Source of the DNA: Acidimicrobiales bacterium
GTDB lineage: Bacteria; Actinomycetota; Acidimicrobiia; Acidimicrobiales; SZUA-35
DNA: 64,000 nucleotides
NCBI GenBank assembly: GCA_041394265.1
Contig: JAWKIO010000005.1
Coordinates: 1,550,001 to 1,614,000 of the forward strand
Direction: 5' to 3'
This document shows, piece after piece, positions 43,820 through 52,368 of this stretch. The position numbers and the translations under genes were made by a program. Each line of letters begins with the position of its first letter. Within the stretch, counting starts at the first letter, position 1. A model generated the notes under the pieces. It saw nothing but the letters and a program-made list of their open reading frames with translations, searched no databases and was not told where the DNA came from.

Positions 43820-45025
43820 TCACGCAGCCACGCTTCGCACGGCCGACCGCAACGCCGGCGCCAGATCACCATTGCCGACCTCGACCTCGGCGAGTCCCAG
43901 CCATCCCGCCAACTCGACGAGGTTCGTGGCCAGGGGCGTCGCGACCTCGTCCAGCTCGGCGTCGGCCTCGGCAAATGCACCCTTGACCCGCAGCACCCCG
44001 GCGGCGCGGTCGGCCTTCAGATCGACCCGCGCGACCAGATCGTCGCCGAGCAGGAACGGGAGCACGTAATAGCCGTACTGCCGTTTCGGTTCGGGAACGT
44101 AGATCTCGATCCGATAGTGGAAGTCCCACAACCGCTCGGCCCGATCCCGGAACCACACCACCGGATCGAACGGACTCAGCACCGTGGCGACATCGATGGC
44201 TCGGGGCCGTTTCGCCTCCGGGTGAAGGTACGCCGGCGCCGACCAGCCCTCGACCGTCACCGGTTCCAGGCGCCCCTCGGCAACGAGCTGCGCCAGCAGC
44301 GGCCGAGCCTCGGGCATCTTGATCCGGAAGTAGTCGGCGAGGTCGGCGGCCGTCCCGATGCCATGTGACCGAGCGCCCAGCATCAGCATCTCGGCCTGCG
44401 CTTCCTCGGTGGTCGGCGTCGGCTGGCCACTCACGTGGGCAGGGACGATCCGATGGGGCAGGTCATAGTGGGTCGTGAACTGGTGGTCACGATGGTGGAT
44501 CGAGAGGCGCCCGGTGTAGTACAGCCACTCGAGCGCGACCTTGCCCCGAGGCATCCCCCACCACGGCCCGGTGCGCGTACCAGGATCGTCGAGGGTCTTG
44601 ATCGAGCGTGGCCCGTGCCGCTCGATCTCATCGAGAATGGCGTCGAGATACTCGGGCTGGCCCTCCTCGAGTTCCCGTCCGGCGTTCCATCGGCCCCGAC
44701 CCATCTTCCATCGCAACAACGGATGGAGGTCCATCGAGGTGATCGAAGCCTCGTGAGCGACGTACTCGTGGTTCTCGCCTGAGCGCCAGATCCACCGGTC
44801 GAGTCGGTCCCGGTCGTAGGGGCCGAGTCGAGAGAACATCGGAAGGAAGTGCGACCGGGCCAGGACGTTGACCGAGTCGAGCTGGAGGATGGTCATCCGA
44901 TCGAGAGCCCGTCGAAAGTGGCGGACATCGACGGCACCTGCCGGCCGCTTGTCGGCGAAGCCCTGTGCGCCGAGGGCAATTCGGCGGGCCTGCGCTCGCG
45001 ACAATGAGCGGACGGGTGTGGTCAT
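43820..45025 (-). CDS. YcaQ-like winged-helix DNA glycosylase family protein
   Basis: 401 residues. Family hallmark LQLDSVNVLARSHFLPMFSR-LGPYD contains the QLD motif proposed as catalytic in YcaQ/AlkX-type glycosylases that unhook interstrand crosslinks. Other phrases: LYYTGRLSIHHRD, ATVLSPFDPVVWFRDRAERL, PEPKRQYGYYVLPFLLGDDL. The start at 45025 overlaps the NUDIX gene by ATGA. DNA-repair or antibiotic self-protection is likely; the specific lesion is unknown. Confidence 0.85.
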   Translation of the reverse strand: MTTPVRSLSRAQARRIALGAQGFADKRPAGAVDVRHFRRALDRMTILQLDSVNVLARSHFLPMFSRLGPYDRDRLDRWIWRSGENHEYVAHEASITSMDLHPLLRWKMGRGRWNAGRELEEGQPEYLDAILDEIERHGPRSIKTLDDPGTRTGPWWGMPRGKVALEWLYYTGRLSIHHRDHQFTTHYDLPHRIVPAHVSGQPTPTTEEAQAEMLMLGARSHGIGTAADLADYFRIKMPEARPLLAQLVAEGRLEPVTVEGWSAPAYLHPEAKRPRAIDVATVLSPFDPVVWFRDRAERLWDFHYRIEIYVPEPKRQYGYYVLPFLLGDDLVARVDLKADRAAGVLRVKGAFAEADAELDEVATPLATNLVELAGWLGLAEVEVGNGDLAPALRSAVRSVAA

Positions 45026-45633
45026 TCGGCCGTGACCAGGCGCAGGAGATTGTGGACCATACGGGCGGTGGCCCCCCAGAGGGTGTCGCCGACCAGCTCG
45101 AAGAAGTAGATCGCCATCTCGTTGCCGTCGCGGGTCCACAGCTCCTCGCGAAAGATGACCGGATCGGCGAGCTCGCGAAGTGAAATCCGCAGGATGCCAT
45201 CGACCTCGTTGGTCGCCGGGGTCAGCGTGGGCTCACCGTCGATCAACCCGACGAACGGGACGATGAACGACGGACTGGACACCGTGGTCAGGCGATCGAG
45301 CTCACCCACCAGTCGCACCGACGACGGCGGAAGGTCGATTTCCTCGTGGGTTTCTCGCAACGCCGTGGTGGCCAGATCGGGGTCGCCCGGCTCGAGCCGA
45401 CCACCGGGAAAGCAGACCTCACCCTTGTGCGAGCGCAGGTGCCAGGCCCGCCGGGTGAACAACAGCTCGGGCCCGTCGACGCCATCGCGGAACGGGACGA
45501 GGACCGCGGATGGCGGGCGCCCATCGACCGCTTCGACCCGCGGCCGGTGGGGACGCGAACGGGCGACGATCTCGGCGACCTCGGCGACGGATTCGGGAAG
45601 CGGTCGCCCTGCCCACGGCGCTGCCGCCCCCAA
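45022..45633 (-). CDS. NUDIX hydrolase (CoA diphosphatase-like)
   Basis: About 203 residues from TTG 45633, chosen because the frame upstream runs into another gene; the start is uncertain. NUDIX box: GRLEPGDPDLATTALRETHE then EIDLPP, with the CoA-type upstream element SHKGEVCFPGG (family: xxGqvaFPGG). Such enzymes hydrolyse CoA or other nucleoside diphosphate derivatives. The tail VPFVGLIDGEPTLTPATNEV is typical of the NudL/CoAse branch. Followed by the YcaQ-like gene, overlapping by 4 bases. Confidence 0.85.
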   Translation of the reverse strand: MGAAAPWAGRPLPESVAEVAEIVARSRPHRPRVEAVDGRPPSAVLVPFRDGVDGPELLFTRRAWHLRSHKGEVCFPGGRLEPGDPDLATTALRETHEEIDLPPSSVRLVGELDRLTTVSSPSFIVPFVGLIDGEPTLTPATNEVDGILRISLRELADPVIFREELWTRDGNEMAIYFFELVGDTLWGATARMVHNLLRLVTAE

Positions 45634-45695
45634 GCGAGAGCCAGGGGGCCGGGGAATCTCCTGGGGGCCGCCTCGACCGGGAGGCGGCCGGAAGC

Positions 45696-45863
45696 TCAGG
45701 GCTGCTCCTCGACGGCGGCAGCGAGCGATTGCAGCAACTCCTTCATGCCACCGTTCTTCAGGTTCTTGAGGACGGTGCCGGGCGTATCGGCACCCTTTTC
45801 CCACTCCATCCAGAAGCCGAGCAGTTTGGTGGGGTCGGGCAGCGGACGTTCGATGTCGGACAC
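45696..45863 (-). CDS. 55-residue small protein
   Basis: A short GTG-started frame: VSDIERPLPDPTKLLGFWME, then WEKGADTPGTVLKNLKNGG, then MKELLQSLAAAVEEQP. Codon use has the high third-position GC of real genes, and the sequence has a coherent proline-tryptophan N-terminus and helical C-terminus. Lies between the NUDIX gene downstream on the same strand and the divergent gene at 45950. I recall similar short conserved proteins in Actinobacteria but cannot name a family. Confidence 0.65.
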   Translation of the reverse strand: MSDIERPLPDPTKLLGFWMEWEKGADTPGTVLKNLKNGGMKELLQSLAAAVEEQP

Positions 45864-45949
45864 CCTGCGAGGCTACCGCCGATGCCGGCCGCGTCACGTC
45901 CGGCGGCGATCGCGACGCAACTCGTGGCCGACTTCGGCCAGACTGAGGC

Positions 45950-46750
45950 ATGTCCTGGTTCGACAACTTGCGATCAGCGGTCCGGCGGGCGGCCGCTCCG
46001 ACGTTCGCCAGCGCCGGGCGCATGAGCGGCCCACCGACGTCGTCCAACGGCGCCAGCTCGATGCATCTGCGTTGGACGTTCGCCGCAGGCGCTCGGCCCC
46101 GTTGTCGAGAGGTATCGGTCGTGTTCAGGGTCGTCGAACCTCCGACCGTCCCTGCGCTCTACTTCTGGGCCCTCCAGGCGAGCTTCGGCACCGGGGGACG
46201 TAGCGTCGGCGCTGCGCACATGGGGTTGCAGCACCACCCTCGCTATCCGGGAGCGGGAGCGGTGAACTGGGGTGGCTACCGCCATGGCGGCGGTGAGTTG
46301 GCCGGATCGACCTCGGCGTTGCCTTCGACGCTCGGCAACGTGAACACACGCGACTACCCGTGGCGTGCGGGGGTGTCCTACCGCTACCGGATCGCTCCGT
46401 CCCCTGAACGAGGGTGGCGGGCGACGATCACCGATCTCGAGCGAGGTGACACCACGGTCATCCGCGACCTGTGGAGTCCCGAAGCCACCGACGAACTCAC
46501 CGACATCGTGGTGTGGAGCGAGGTGTTCGCCGATTGCGACGCGCCGAGCGTCCGGGTCGAGTGGTCACAGCCCGAGGTCGTCACCATCGGTGGATCGACG
46601 CTCACCCCGGTGGCGATGACCACCAGCTTCCAACGACACGAGGACGGCGGCTGCGCGAACACCACAGCGGCCGTCGTCGCCGGCGGTGTGGCCCAGATCA
46701 CCAACGTCGAGCGGACGGTCGCCGCCGGCGTCGCTCTGCCACTCGGTTGA
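45950..46750 (+). CDS. hypothetical protein
   Basis: 266 residues beginning MSWFDNLRSAVRRAAAP. A Gly/Trp/Tyr-rich middle (VPALYFWALQASFG; GAAHMGLQHHPRYPGAGAVN; RAGVSYRYRIAPSPERGW) looks like a beta-sandwich of a sugar- or surface-binding type. No signal peptide recognised. GAGG lies one base from ATG. Convergent with the broken oxidase gene, 17 bases away. Function unknown. Confidence 0.65.
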   Translation: MSWFDNLRSAVRRAAAPTFASAGRMSGPPTSSNGASSMHLRWTFAAGARPRCREVSVVFRVVEPPTVPALYFWALQASFGTGGRSVGAAHMGLQHHPRYPGAGAVNWGGYRHGGGELAGSTSALPSTLGNVNTRDYPWRAGVSYRYRIAPSPERGWRATITDLERGDTTVIRDLWSPEATDELTDIVVWSEVFADCDAPSVRVEWSQPEVVTIGGSTLTPVAMTTSFQRHEDGGCANTTAAVVAGGVAQITNVERTVAAGVALPLG

Positions 46751-46767
46751 CGACGGATCGCCGAGGA

Positions 46768-48014
46768 TCACCAGCCCAGCGTGGCCGCCGACCACGCATT
46801 GGCGAAGCAACCTTTCGGATCGACCGCCTCCCGCCGGCGACGGAAGTCGCCGGCTCGCTCATAGGCCGACGCCACATCGAACGCCGATGGATGGAAGACC
46901 TTTCCCCAGTGAGGCCGAGGCGCAAAGGGGCCAAGCGCATCCTCGACGATGCCGATTGCCCGATCGACGGCGGCGGATCGCGCCGCCACGTGAAGTGGAA
47001 GGCTGCCGAGTGACGGCCGTAGGTCGGGCTCATCCACAACGCATCAGCGGCAACGGTGCGGATCTCGCTGACCAGCAACACGTCGTCGAGGGCGGGGGCG
47101 ATTCCCCGCAGCGCCTCGAGCGCAGCGGCACCGTCACGCAGGTCGACGAAGAACTCGGTCTGGATCTCCTCGCCGGCGCTGGGTTGGAAGGCGGCGCGAA
47201 AGTGGGGCAGCCGTTCGTCCCACCGGCCGGGTTGGCCGAGCTGTGCGGTGGTCGCCTCGGCTGACATCGACCGAATCGGGTGCAGCTCGACCGTGGCACG
47301 TGCGGCACCGGCGAGCGCAGTACCGGAGCGATGGTCGTGGAGCCGTGCATCGTCGGCTCGGAACTTGAGCCACACCTGCTCAGGCCGTTCGCCATACCGG
47401 GAGAAGACACTCACGCTGTAGGCCGAGTCGAACAGCGTCTCGAAGGACGTGGTCACGGTGTCCCAGGTCAGGTCGTCGTAGACGACCTGCGCCACCTCAT
47501 AGGCCGGTTCGACAGCCAACGTGACGCTCTCGACCACGCCGAGCAGACCCATGGCGACCACGCTTCCCGCCAGATCGTCGGCGGCGACGCCGACCAGTGC
47601 GCCATCGGCACGAACGACGCGTAGGCCGCGCACCGCCGTGGAAAGGTTGCCGTTGCGCGACCCTGATCCGTGGGTGCCGGTGGCGACGGCTCCCGCGACC
47701 GAGATGTGTGGCAGCGATGCCAGGTTGGCCAGCGCCAGACCATGCGGGGCCAGCGCGGCGGCGACCTCGGCGTAGGTCATGTGTGCGGCGACGGCGACCT
47801 CGTCGGATCCCTCGACATGGTGCATCCATGTGGGGAGTGCCGTCAGGTCGATGACCGTGTCGGCGTCGCCCAGTCCGTTGAAGGAATGTCGAGACCCGAT
47901 GACCCCAATACGATCCGCGGCACCGACGGCAGCCTGCAACTCGTCGACCGAGGTCGGACGACGCCAGTCGGCGGCTCGGTAGGTGTAGTTGCCAGCCCAG
48001 TTCTGCTCGCTCAC
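46768..48014 (-). pseudogene. alditol-oxidase-like FAD enzyme, frameshifted
   Basis: The gene begins MSEQNWAGNYTYRAADWRRP and shows the VAO-type FAD domain: GSRHSFNGLGD (His of covalent FAD in alditol/xylitol oxidases), LASLPHISVAGAVATGTHGS and GLLGVVESVTLAV. Near position 46975 the frame breaks: after HFTWRRDP the expected continuation AAVDRAIGIVEDALGPFAP, RPHWGKVFHPSAFDVA, and AVDPKGCFANAW is in another frame, ending at 46768. A single missing base in the GATCCGCCGCC stretch explains it; restored, the protein would be 415 residues, the normal family length. Either a young pseudogene or a sequencing or assembly error. As read, the frame runs on to 46698 with unrelated Arg-rich residues. Confidence 0.85.
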
Positions 48015-48051
48015 CAGGCCGACGCTACTCAGAAGTCCGACCCTTGACGCG

Positions 48052-48134
48052 ACGAACGGCCGGCCCCGGAGGACCGACCGTTCGTGTCTTCGTTCAGCGT
48101 GAGCCGAGCGATGTGTTCGTGAGCCGAAGGCTCA
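48052..48134 (-). terminator. tandem hairpins after groEL
   Basis: Just downstream of the groEL stop are TGAGCC-GAA-GGCTCA (48120-48134) and a larger hairpin, ACGAACGGCCGG with CCGACCGTTCGT (48052-48085; 11 of 12 pairs). Neither has a T-tract. They probably end the groES-groEL transcript and separate it from the oxidase gene. Confidence 0.6.
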
Positions 48135-48136
48135 GA

Positions 48137-49774
48137 TCACATCATGCCGCCCATACCACCCATGCCCGACATGTCTGGCATACCGCCGCCACCCGACTCC
48201 TCGGGCTTGTCGGCGACGAGTGCCTCGGTGGTGAGGACCAGCGCAGCAATCGAGCCGGCGTTCTGCAGCGCAGCGCGGGTGACCTTGGCCGGGTCGGTGA
48301 TACCGGCAGCCATGAGGTCTTCGATGTTGCCGGTGGCGGCATTGAGGCCGACCGTGCCGGACGCCTCTTCGACCTTGGCGACCATGATGGCGCCTTCGAG
48401 ACCGGCGTTCATGGCGATGAGCTTGGCGGGCGCCTCGAGGCACTCCCACACCGAGCGGGCACCGGTGGCTTCATCGCCCTCGAGACCCTCGAGCACGGCG
48501 GCAACGGCCGGGCGGGCCCGCAGGAGTGCGGTACCGCCGCCGGCAACGACACCCTCTTCGAGGGCGGCGCGGGTGGCCGACAGTGCGTCTTCGATGCGGT
48601 GCTTCTTTTCCTTGAGCTCGACCTCGGTGGCCGCGCCGACCTGGATGACGGCGACGCCGCCGGCCAGCTTGGCGAGACGCTCCTGGAGCTTCTCACGGTC
48701 CCAGTCGGAATCGGTGTTGTCGATCTCGGACTTGATCTGGGAGACACGACCGGCAACGTCGCTGCCGTCACCGGCACCTTCGATGATGGTGGTGTTGTCC
48801 TTGGTGATGACGACCTTGCGAGCCTGGCCGAGCATGTCGATGGTGACACCGTCGAGCTTGAGACCGACCTCTTCGGCGACGACCTGACCACCGGTGAGGA
48901 TGGCCATGTCCTGGAGCATCGCCTTGCGGCGCTCGCCGAAGCCGGGCGCCTTGACGGCAGCCGAGGAGAAGGTGCCACGGATCTTGTTGACCACGAGGGT
49001 GGCCAGCGCTTCGCCTTCGATGTCCTCGGCGATGATCACGAGCGGCTTCGAGGCCTGCATGACCTTCTCGAGCACGGGGAGGAGATCCTGGACCGAGGTG
49101 ATCTTGCCCTGGACGAACAGGATGTACGGATCGTCGAGGACGGCTTCCTGGCGGTCGGGGTCGGTGACCATGTAGGGGCTGATGTAGCCCTTGTCGAACT
49201 GCATGCCCTCGGTGAACTCGAGCTCGATGCCGAAGGTGTTCGACTCTTCGATGGTGACCACACCATCCTTGCCGACCTTGTCGATGGCGTCGGCGAGGAC
49301 GTCGCCCACGCTCTGATCCGCTGCGGAGATGGCGGCGACCTGAGCGATCTCGGCCTTTTCGTCGATCTCCTTCGACTGCTCGGCGATGGCGCCGACAGCG
49401 GCGGCCACGGCCTTCTCGATGCCTCGCTTGAGGCCCATCGGGTTGGCGCCGGCGGCCACGTTGCGGAGACCGTTCTTGATCAGCGCCTGGGCGAGCACGG
49501 TGGCGGTGGTGGTGCCGTCGCCAGCGACGTCGTTGGTCTTGGTGGCGACTTCCTTCACGAGCTGGGCGCCCATGTTCTCGAAGGCGTCTTCGAGCTCGAT
49601 CTCACGAGCGATCGACACACCGTCGTTGGTGATGGTCGGGGCGCCGAACTTCTTGTCGAGGACGACGTTGCGACCCTTCGGGCCGAGGGTGACCTTGACG
49701 GCGTCGGCGAGCTGGTTCACACCGGCTTCGAGGGCGCGGCGCGCTTCTTCGTCAAACTTGATGATTTTGGACAT
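48137..49774 (-). CDS. groL: chaperonin GroEL
   Basis: 545 residues. ATP-driven folding cage for unfolded proteins, working with GroES. Typical start MSKIIKFDEEARRALEAG, ATP loop GDGTTTATVLAQALI, TLGPKGRNVVLDKKFGAPTI, and DDPYILFVQGKITSVQDLLP. The C-terminus is GGM-rich (GMPDMSGMGGMGGMM), the classic form for a housekeeping GroEL, in contrast to His-rich GroEL1 tails linked to groES in many actinobacteria. It is 11 bases from groES in one operon under a CIRCE operator. Confidence 0.98.
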   Translation of the reverse strand: MSKIIKFDEEARRALEAGVNQLADAVKVTLGPKGRNVVLDKKFGAPTITNDGVSIAREIELEDAFENMGAQLVKEVATKTNDVAGDGTTTATVLAQALIKNGLRNVAAGANPMGLKRGIEKAVAAAVGAIAEQSKEIDEKAEIAQVAAISAADQSVGDVLADAIDKVGKDGVVTIEESNTFGIELEFTEGMQFDKGYISPYMVTDPDRQEAVLDDPYILFVQGKITSVQDLLPVLEKVMQASKPLVIIAEDIEGEALATLVVNKIRGTFSSAAVKAPGFGERRKAMLQDMAILTGGQVVAEEVGLKLDGVTIDMLGQARKVVITKDNTTIIEGAGDGSDVAGRVSQIKSEIDNTDSDWDREKLQERLAKLAGGVAVIQVGAATEVELKEKKHRIEDALSATRAALEEGVVAGGGTALLRARPAVAAVLEGLEGDEATGARSVWECLEAPAKLIAMNAGLEGAIMVAKVEEASGTVGLNAATGNIEDLMAAGITDPAKVTRAALQNAGSIAALVLTTEALVADKPEESGGGGMPDMSGMGGMGGMM

Positions 49775-49785
49775 GGTTCAGATTC

Positions 49786-50073
49786 TCACTTCACGATTGC
49801 GAGGACGTCACGGGCGGTCAGGATGAGGTAGTCGACACCCTCGAGGCTGATCTCGGTGCCTCCGTACTTGGAGTACACGACGGTGTCACCGACCGAGACC
49901 TCCATGGGGATCAGTTCGCCCGAGTCGGAGCGGCGGCCAGCGCCAACGGCGATAACCTCGCCCTGCTGGGGCTTTTCCTTGGCCGTGTCGGGGATGACAA
50001 GGCCACTGGCGGTCGTGGCCTCGGCCTCTTTGGCCTTGACGACGATGCGATCATCGAGTGGTTGCAGGTTCAT
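49786..50073 (-). CDS. groS: co-chaperonin GroES
   Basis: 95 residues, standard length. Starts MNLQPLDDRIVVKAKEAEAT; mobile loop TASGLVIPDTAKEKPQQGEV; roof-type segment KYGGTEISLEGVDYLIL. Forms a heptameric lid on GroEL. First gene of the operon; a CIRCE element lies 111 bases before the ATG. Confidence 0.97.
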   Translation of the reverse strand: MNLQPLDDRIVVKAKEAEATTASGLVIPDTAKEKPQQGEVIAVGAGRRSDSGELIPMEVSVGDTVVYSKYGGTEISLEGVDYLILTARDVLAIVK

Positions 50074-50183
50074 GCAGATTCGCCTCCGTACGGCGTGATC
50101 TCGGACTGGTACCGGCGACTGATCAGATCAGGAGATTTCAGCCACCGTGTGCTCCTCGACTACTCGCCCACCTGGCGGTGGCG

Positions 50184-50210
50184 TTAGCAGTCTCGTGGCA
50201 CGAGTGCTAA
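50184..50210. promoter_or_regulatory. CIRCE element (HrcA operator)
   Basis: TTAGCAGTC-N9-GAGTGCTAA matches the consensus TTAGCACTC-N9-GAGTGCTAA with one mismatch. HrcA bound to CIRCE represses groESL until heat shock. It lies upstream of groES as expected, and the facing plus-strand gene could also be affected. Confidence 0.93.
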
Positions 50211-50347
50211 CACTAGCGAAGGCGTGCGGATCCGCCAACCCACCTCGGCGTGGATTCCGTGAACTTCAGTCGAACGACAGAGAAAACCTGAGTACCCATC
50301 ACTCAGGTTCGATATCATCCGCCGGAGGGCACCATCGCCCAGGTCAG

Positions 50348-50818
50348 ATGCTTGGACACACGCGCTCGGCCTGCAAGACTGGCCGCTTGCACGAACACCG
50401 GGGCACCGACGAACCGAGCACGCCGGCGGCGACCATCGACTCGACCGTCGAGTTGGTCGTTGATGACAGCGAGCGGCAGCTGCTCACCCCGGTGCTGCGA
50501 CACTTCCTGGCTCGGGGCTACAACCCGCTCGACGCCGAACCGGGCGACCAGATTCGCCTCGAATCCGACGACGGCTATGTCATCGTGCGGTCCGAACTCC
50601 TCGACCAGCACCGGTCGGCGTCCGGCGAGGCGGCATCGGGCGTGGTGCTGTCGATCAGCGCGTCCAGCATCGGCTCGATCGATCTGCGTCATGCCGTCGG
50701 GCGGGCCATCACCGAGTTCGGCGGGTTGGCTGCACGTGGCGACGACCCGCTCGACGCCGACCACACCTTCCTCGATCAGCGCGGCGTTGCCCGCGCGGTC
50801 CTGCGCACCCCGCACTGA
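50348..50818 (+). CDS. hypothetical protein, divergent from groES
   Basis: 156 residues if the ATG at 50348 is used; a TTG at 50387 would give a shorter form with a more protein-like start. Body: TVELVVDDSERQLLTPVLRH, then RGYNPLDAEPGDQIRLESDD, and SSIGSIDLRHAVGRAITEFG. High third-position GC supports coding. No family recognised. Divergent from groES and convergent with tsaD. Confidence 0.5.
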   Translation: MLGHTRSACKTGRLHEHRGTDEPSTPAATIDSTVELVVDDSERQLLTPVLRHFLARGYNPLDAEPGDQIRLESDDGYVIVRSELLDQHRSASGEAASGVVLSISASSIGSIDLRHAVGRAITEFGGLAARGDDPLDADHTFLDQRGVARAVLRTPH

Positions 50819-50857
50819 CCAGCACCGCCGGTCGCAGACCGCACCATCGGCCCGCGG

Positions 50858-51865
50858 CTATCGCACCGGGCGAGTTGGCAGCGCCAGGTTCGGGAGTGCG
50901 CCGTCGTCCAAGCCGGTTGGCCCGTCGTGCTGGAGGCGCCAGTGCCCGGCCGCAGCGATCATCGCCGCATTGTCGGTGCAGTAGGCCCGGTCTGGCACCA
51001 GCGCGTCGATGCCGGCATCAGCTGCGGCAGCTGCAAATCGCTCTCGCAGCAACGAGTTGGCCGCAACGCCACCGCCCAAGCACACCGCACGCGCCCCCAC
51101 CTCGACTGCGGCCCGCATGGTCTTGCTGACCAGCACGTCGACCACCGCCTCCTGGAACGCCGCTGCCACGTTGGCGTTGGTCGATTCCGGGTGTTTCCGC
51201 ACGTGGTTGACCACCGCCGTCTTCATGCCGCTGAACGAGAAGTCGAGTCCTTCGTTCATCATCCCTCGGGGGAACGTGATGGCGGTCGGATCACCCTCGC
51301 GGGCCAGGGCGTCGATCAACGGTCCCCCCGGGTAACCCAGACCGAGGTAGCGGGCCACCTTGTCGAAGGCTTCGCCGGCGGCGTCGTCGATCGTCGAACC
51401 GAGGATCTCGTAGCGTCCCGGTTCTTCGACGTGGACGATCAGGGTGTGTCCACCCGAGACGAGTAGGACGACGAGGGGCGGGACGAGGTCGGGCCGCTCG
51501 AGCGTCGTGGCGAAGAGATGGCCCTCCATGTGGTTGACACCGACATACGGCACCCCCCAGGCGAGAGCCAACGCCTTGGCCGCACTCACCCCGATCAGCA
51601 GGGCACCGATGAGTCCAGGACCATGGGTGGCCGCGACGGCGTCGATGTCGGATGGGCCCAGGCCGGCATCGGCGAGCGCCCGGGACAGCACCGGCTCGAG
51701 CAGGTCGAGATGTGCTCGACTGGCGACCTCGGGGACGACGCCCCCGAACTCGGCGTGCAGTTCGACCTGGCTCGACACCACGTTGGCGAGCACCTCGCTG
51801 CCATCGCGCACGATGGCCACGGCGGTCTCGTCACAGCTGCTCTCGATGGCCAGCATGATCGTCAT
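50858..51865 (-). CDS. tsaD: tRNA N6-adenosine threonylcarbamoyltransferase TsaD
   Basis: 335 residues. Transfers threonylcarbamoyl to A37 of ANN-decoding tRNAs (t6A) with TsaB and TsaE. Starts MTIMLAIESSCDETAVAIVR; metal-binding GVNHMEGHLFAT (HxxxH); GGHTLIVHVEEPG; FDKVARYLGLGYPGGPLIDA; and VCLGGGVAANSLLRERF. Start at 51865 overlaps rimI by ATGA. Last gene of a 13-gene run. Confidence 0.97.
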   Translation of the reverse strand: MTIMLAIESSCDETAVAIVRDGSEVLANVVSSQVELHAEFGGVVPEVASRAHLDLLEPVLSRALADAGLGPSDIDAVAATHGPGLIGALLIGVSAAKALALAWGVPYVGVNHMEGHLFATTLERPDLVPPLVVLLVSGGHTLIVHVEEPGRYEILGSTIDDAAGEAFDKVARYLGLGYPGGPLIDALAREGDPTAITFPRGMMNEGLDFSFSGMKTAVVNHVRKHPESTNANVAAAFQEAVVDVLVSKTMRAAVEVGARAVCLGGGVAANSLLRERFAAAAADAGIDALVPDRAYCTDNAAMIAAAGHWRLQHDGPTGLDDGALPNLALPTRPVR

Positions 51866-52368
51866 GGCGTCTCCTTGCGATCGTCCGACACCGACATGAG
51901 GTAACCGGGGTCGTCGATGTCGTGCACCCACAGGATCGCGGCGTGTTGCCCGGGTCCGTAGTAGTCCTTGCGTTCGCCCGCCGACACCAACCCGAAGCGG
52001 TCGTAGAGTCGCAGGGCCGCAACATTGTCGGTGCGGACCTCGAGGGTGAGGTGGCGGGCACCCCGCTCGACCACGTCGGCGATCAGCTGCATCAGCAGTT
52101 GTCGGGCCAGGCCTCGACGGCGTTGCGCGGGATCGGTGGCGATGTTCATGAGGTGCGCTTCGTCGCCGACGAGCATCATCCCGCCGAATCCGACGACACG
52201 CTCACCGGCCATGGCGACCAGCCAGTGGCGTTCGGCCGGTGGCATCAACAGTTCGCCGGCGAACAGGGAGCGTGACCACGGCAACGCGCTCGACACCGAC
52301 TCGATCGCAGCCACGGTGTCGAGGTGGTCGGTCGCCAGTTCGGTGAGGACGATGGGCTCTGAGATCAT
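51862..52368 (-). CDS. rimI: ribosomal protein alanine N-acetyltransferase RimI-like
   Basis: 168 residues, GNAT fold. Acetyl-CoA site ATDPAQRRRGLARQLLMQLI; ARHLTLEVRTDNVAALRLYD, then RFGLVSAGERKDYY. In many genomes rimI lies between tsaB and tsaD, as here; in some actinobacteria it may acetylate other N-termini. Overlaps both neighbours by 4 bases. Confidence 0.92.
   Translation of the reverse strand: MISEPIVLTELATDHLDTVAAIESVSSALPWSRSLFAGELLMPPAERHWLVAMAGERVVGFGGMMLVGDEAHLMNIATDPAQRRRGLARQLLMQLIADVVERGARHLTLEVRTDNVAALRLYDRFGLVSAGERKDYYGPGQHAAILWVHDIDDPGYLMSVSDDRKETP

Noticed and set aside
48044..49831. Long plus-strand open frame opposite groEL
   Set aside because: It mirrors groEL exactly, is rich in Gly/Asp/Leu/Val as expected for an antisense frame of high-GC codons, and has no homology.
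50147..50347. Upstream extension of the hypothetical gene across the CIRCE element
   Set aside because: It would make the CIRCE operator part of a coding sequence and its residues are unlike protein; a start at or after 50348 is preferred.
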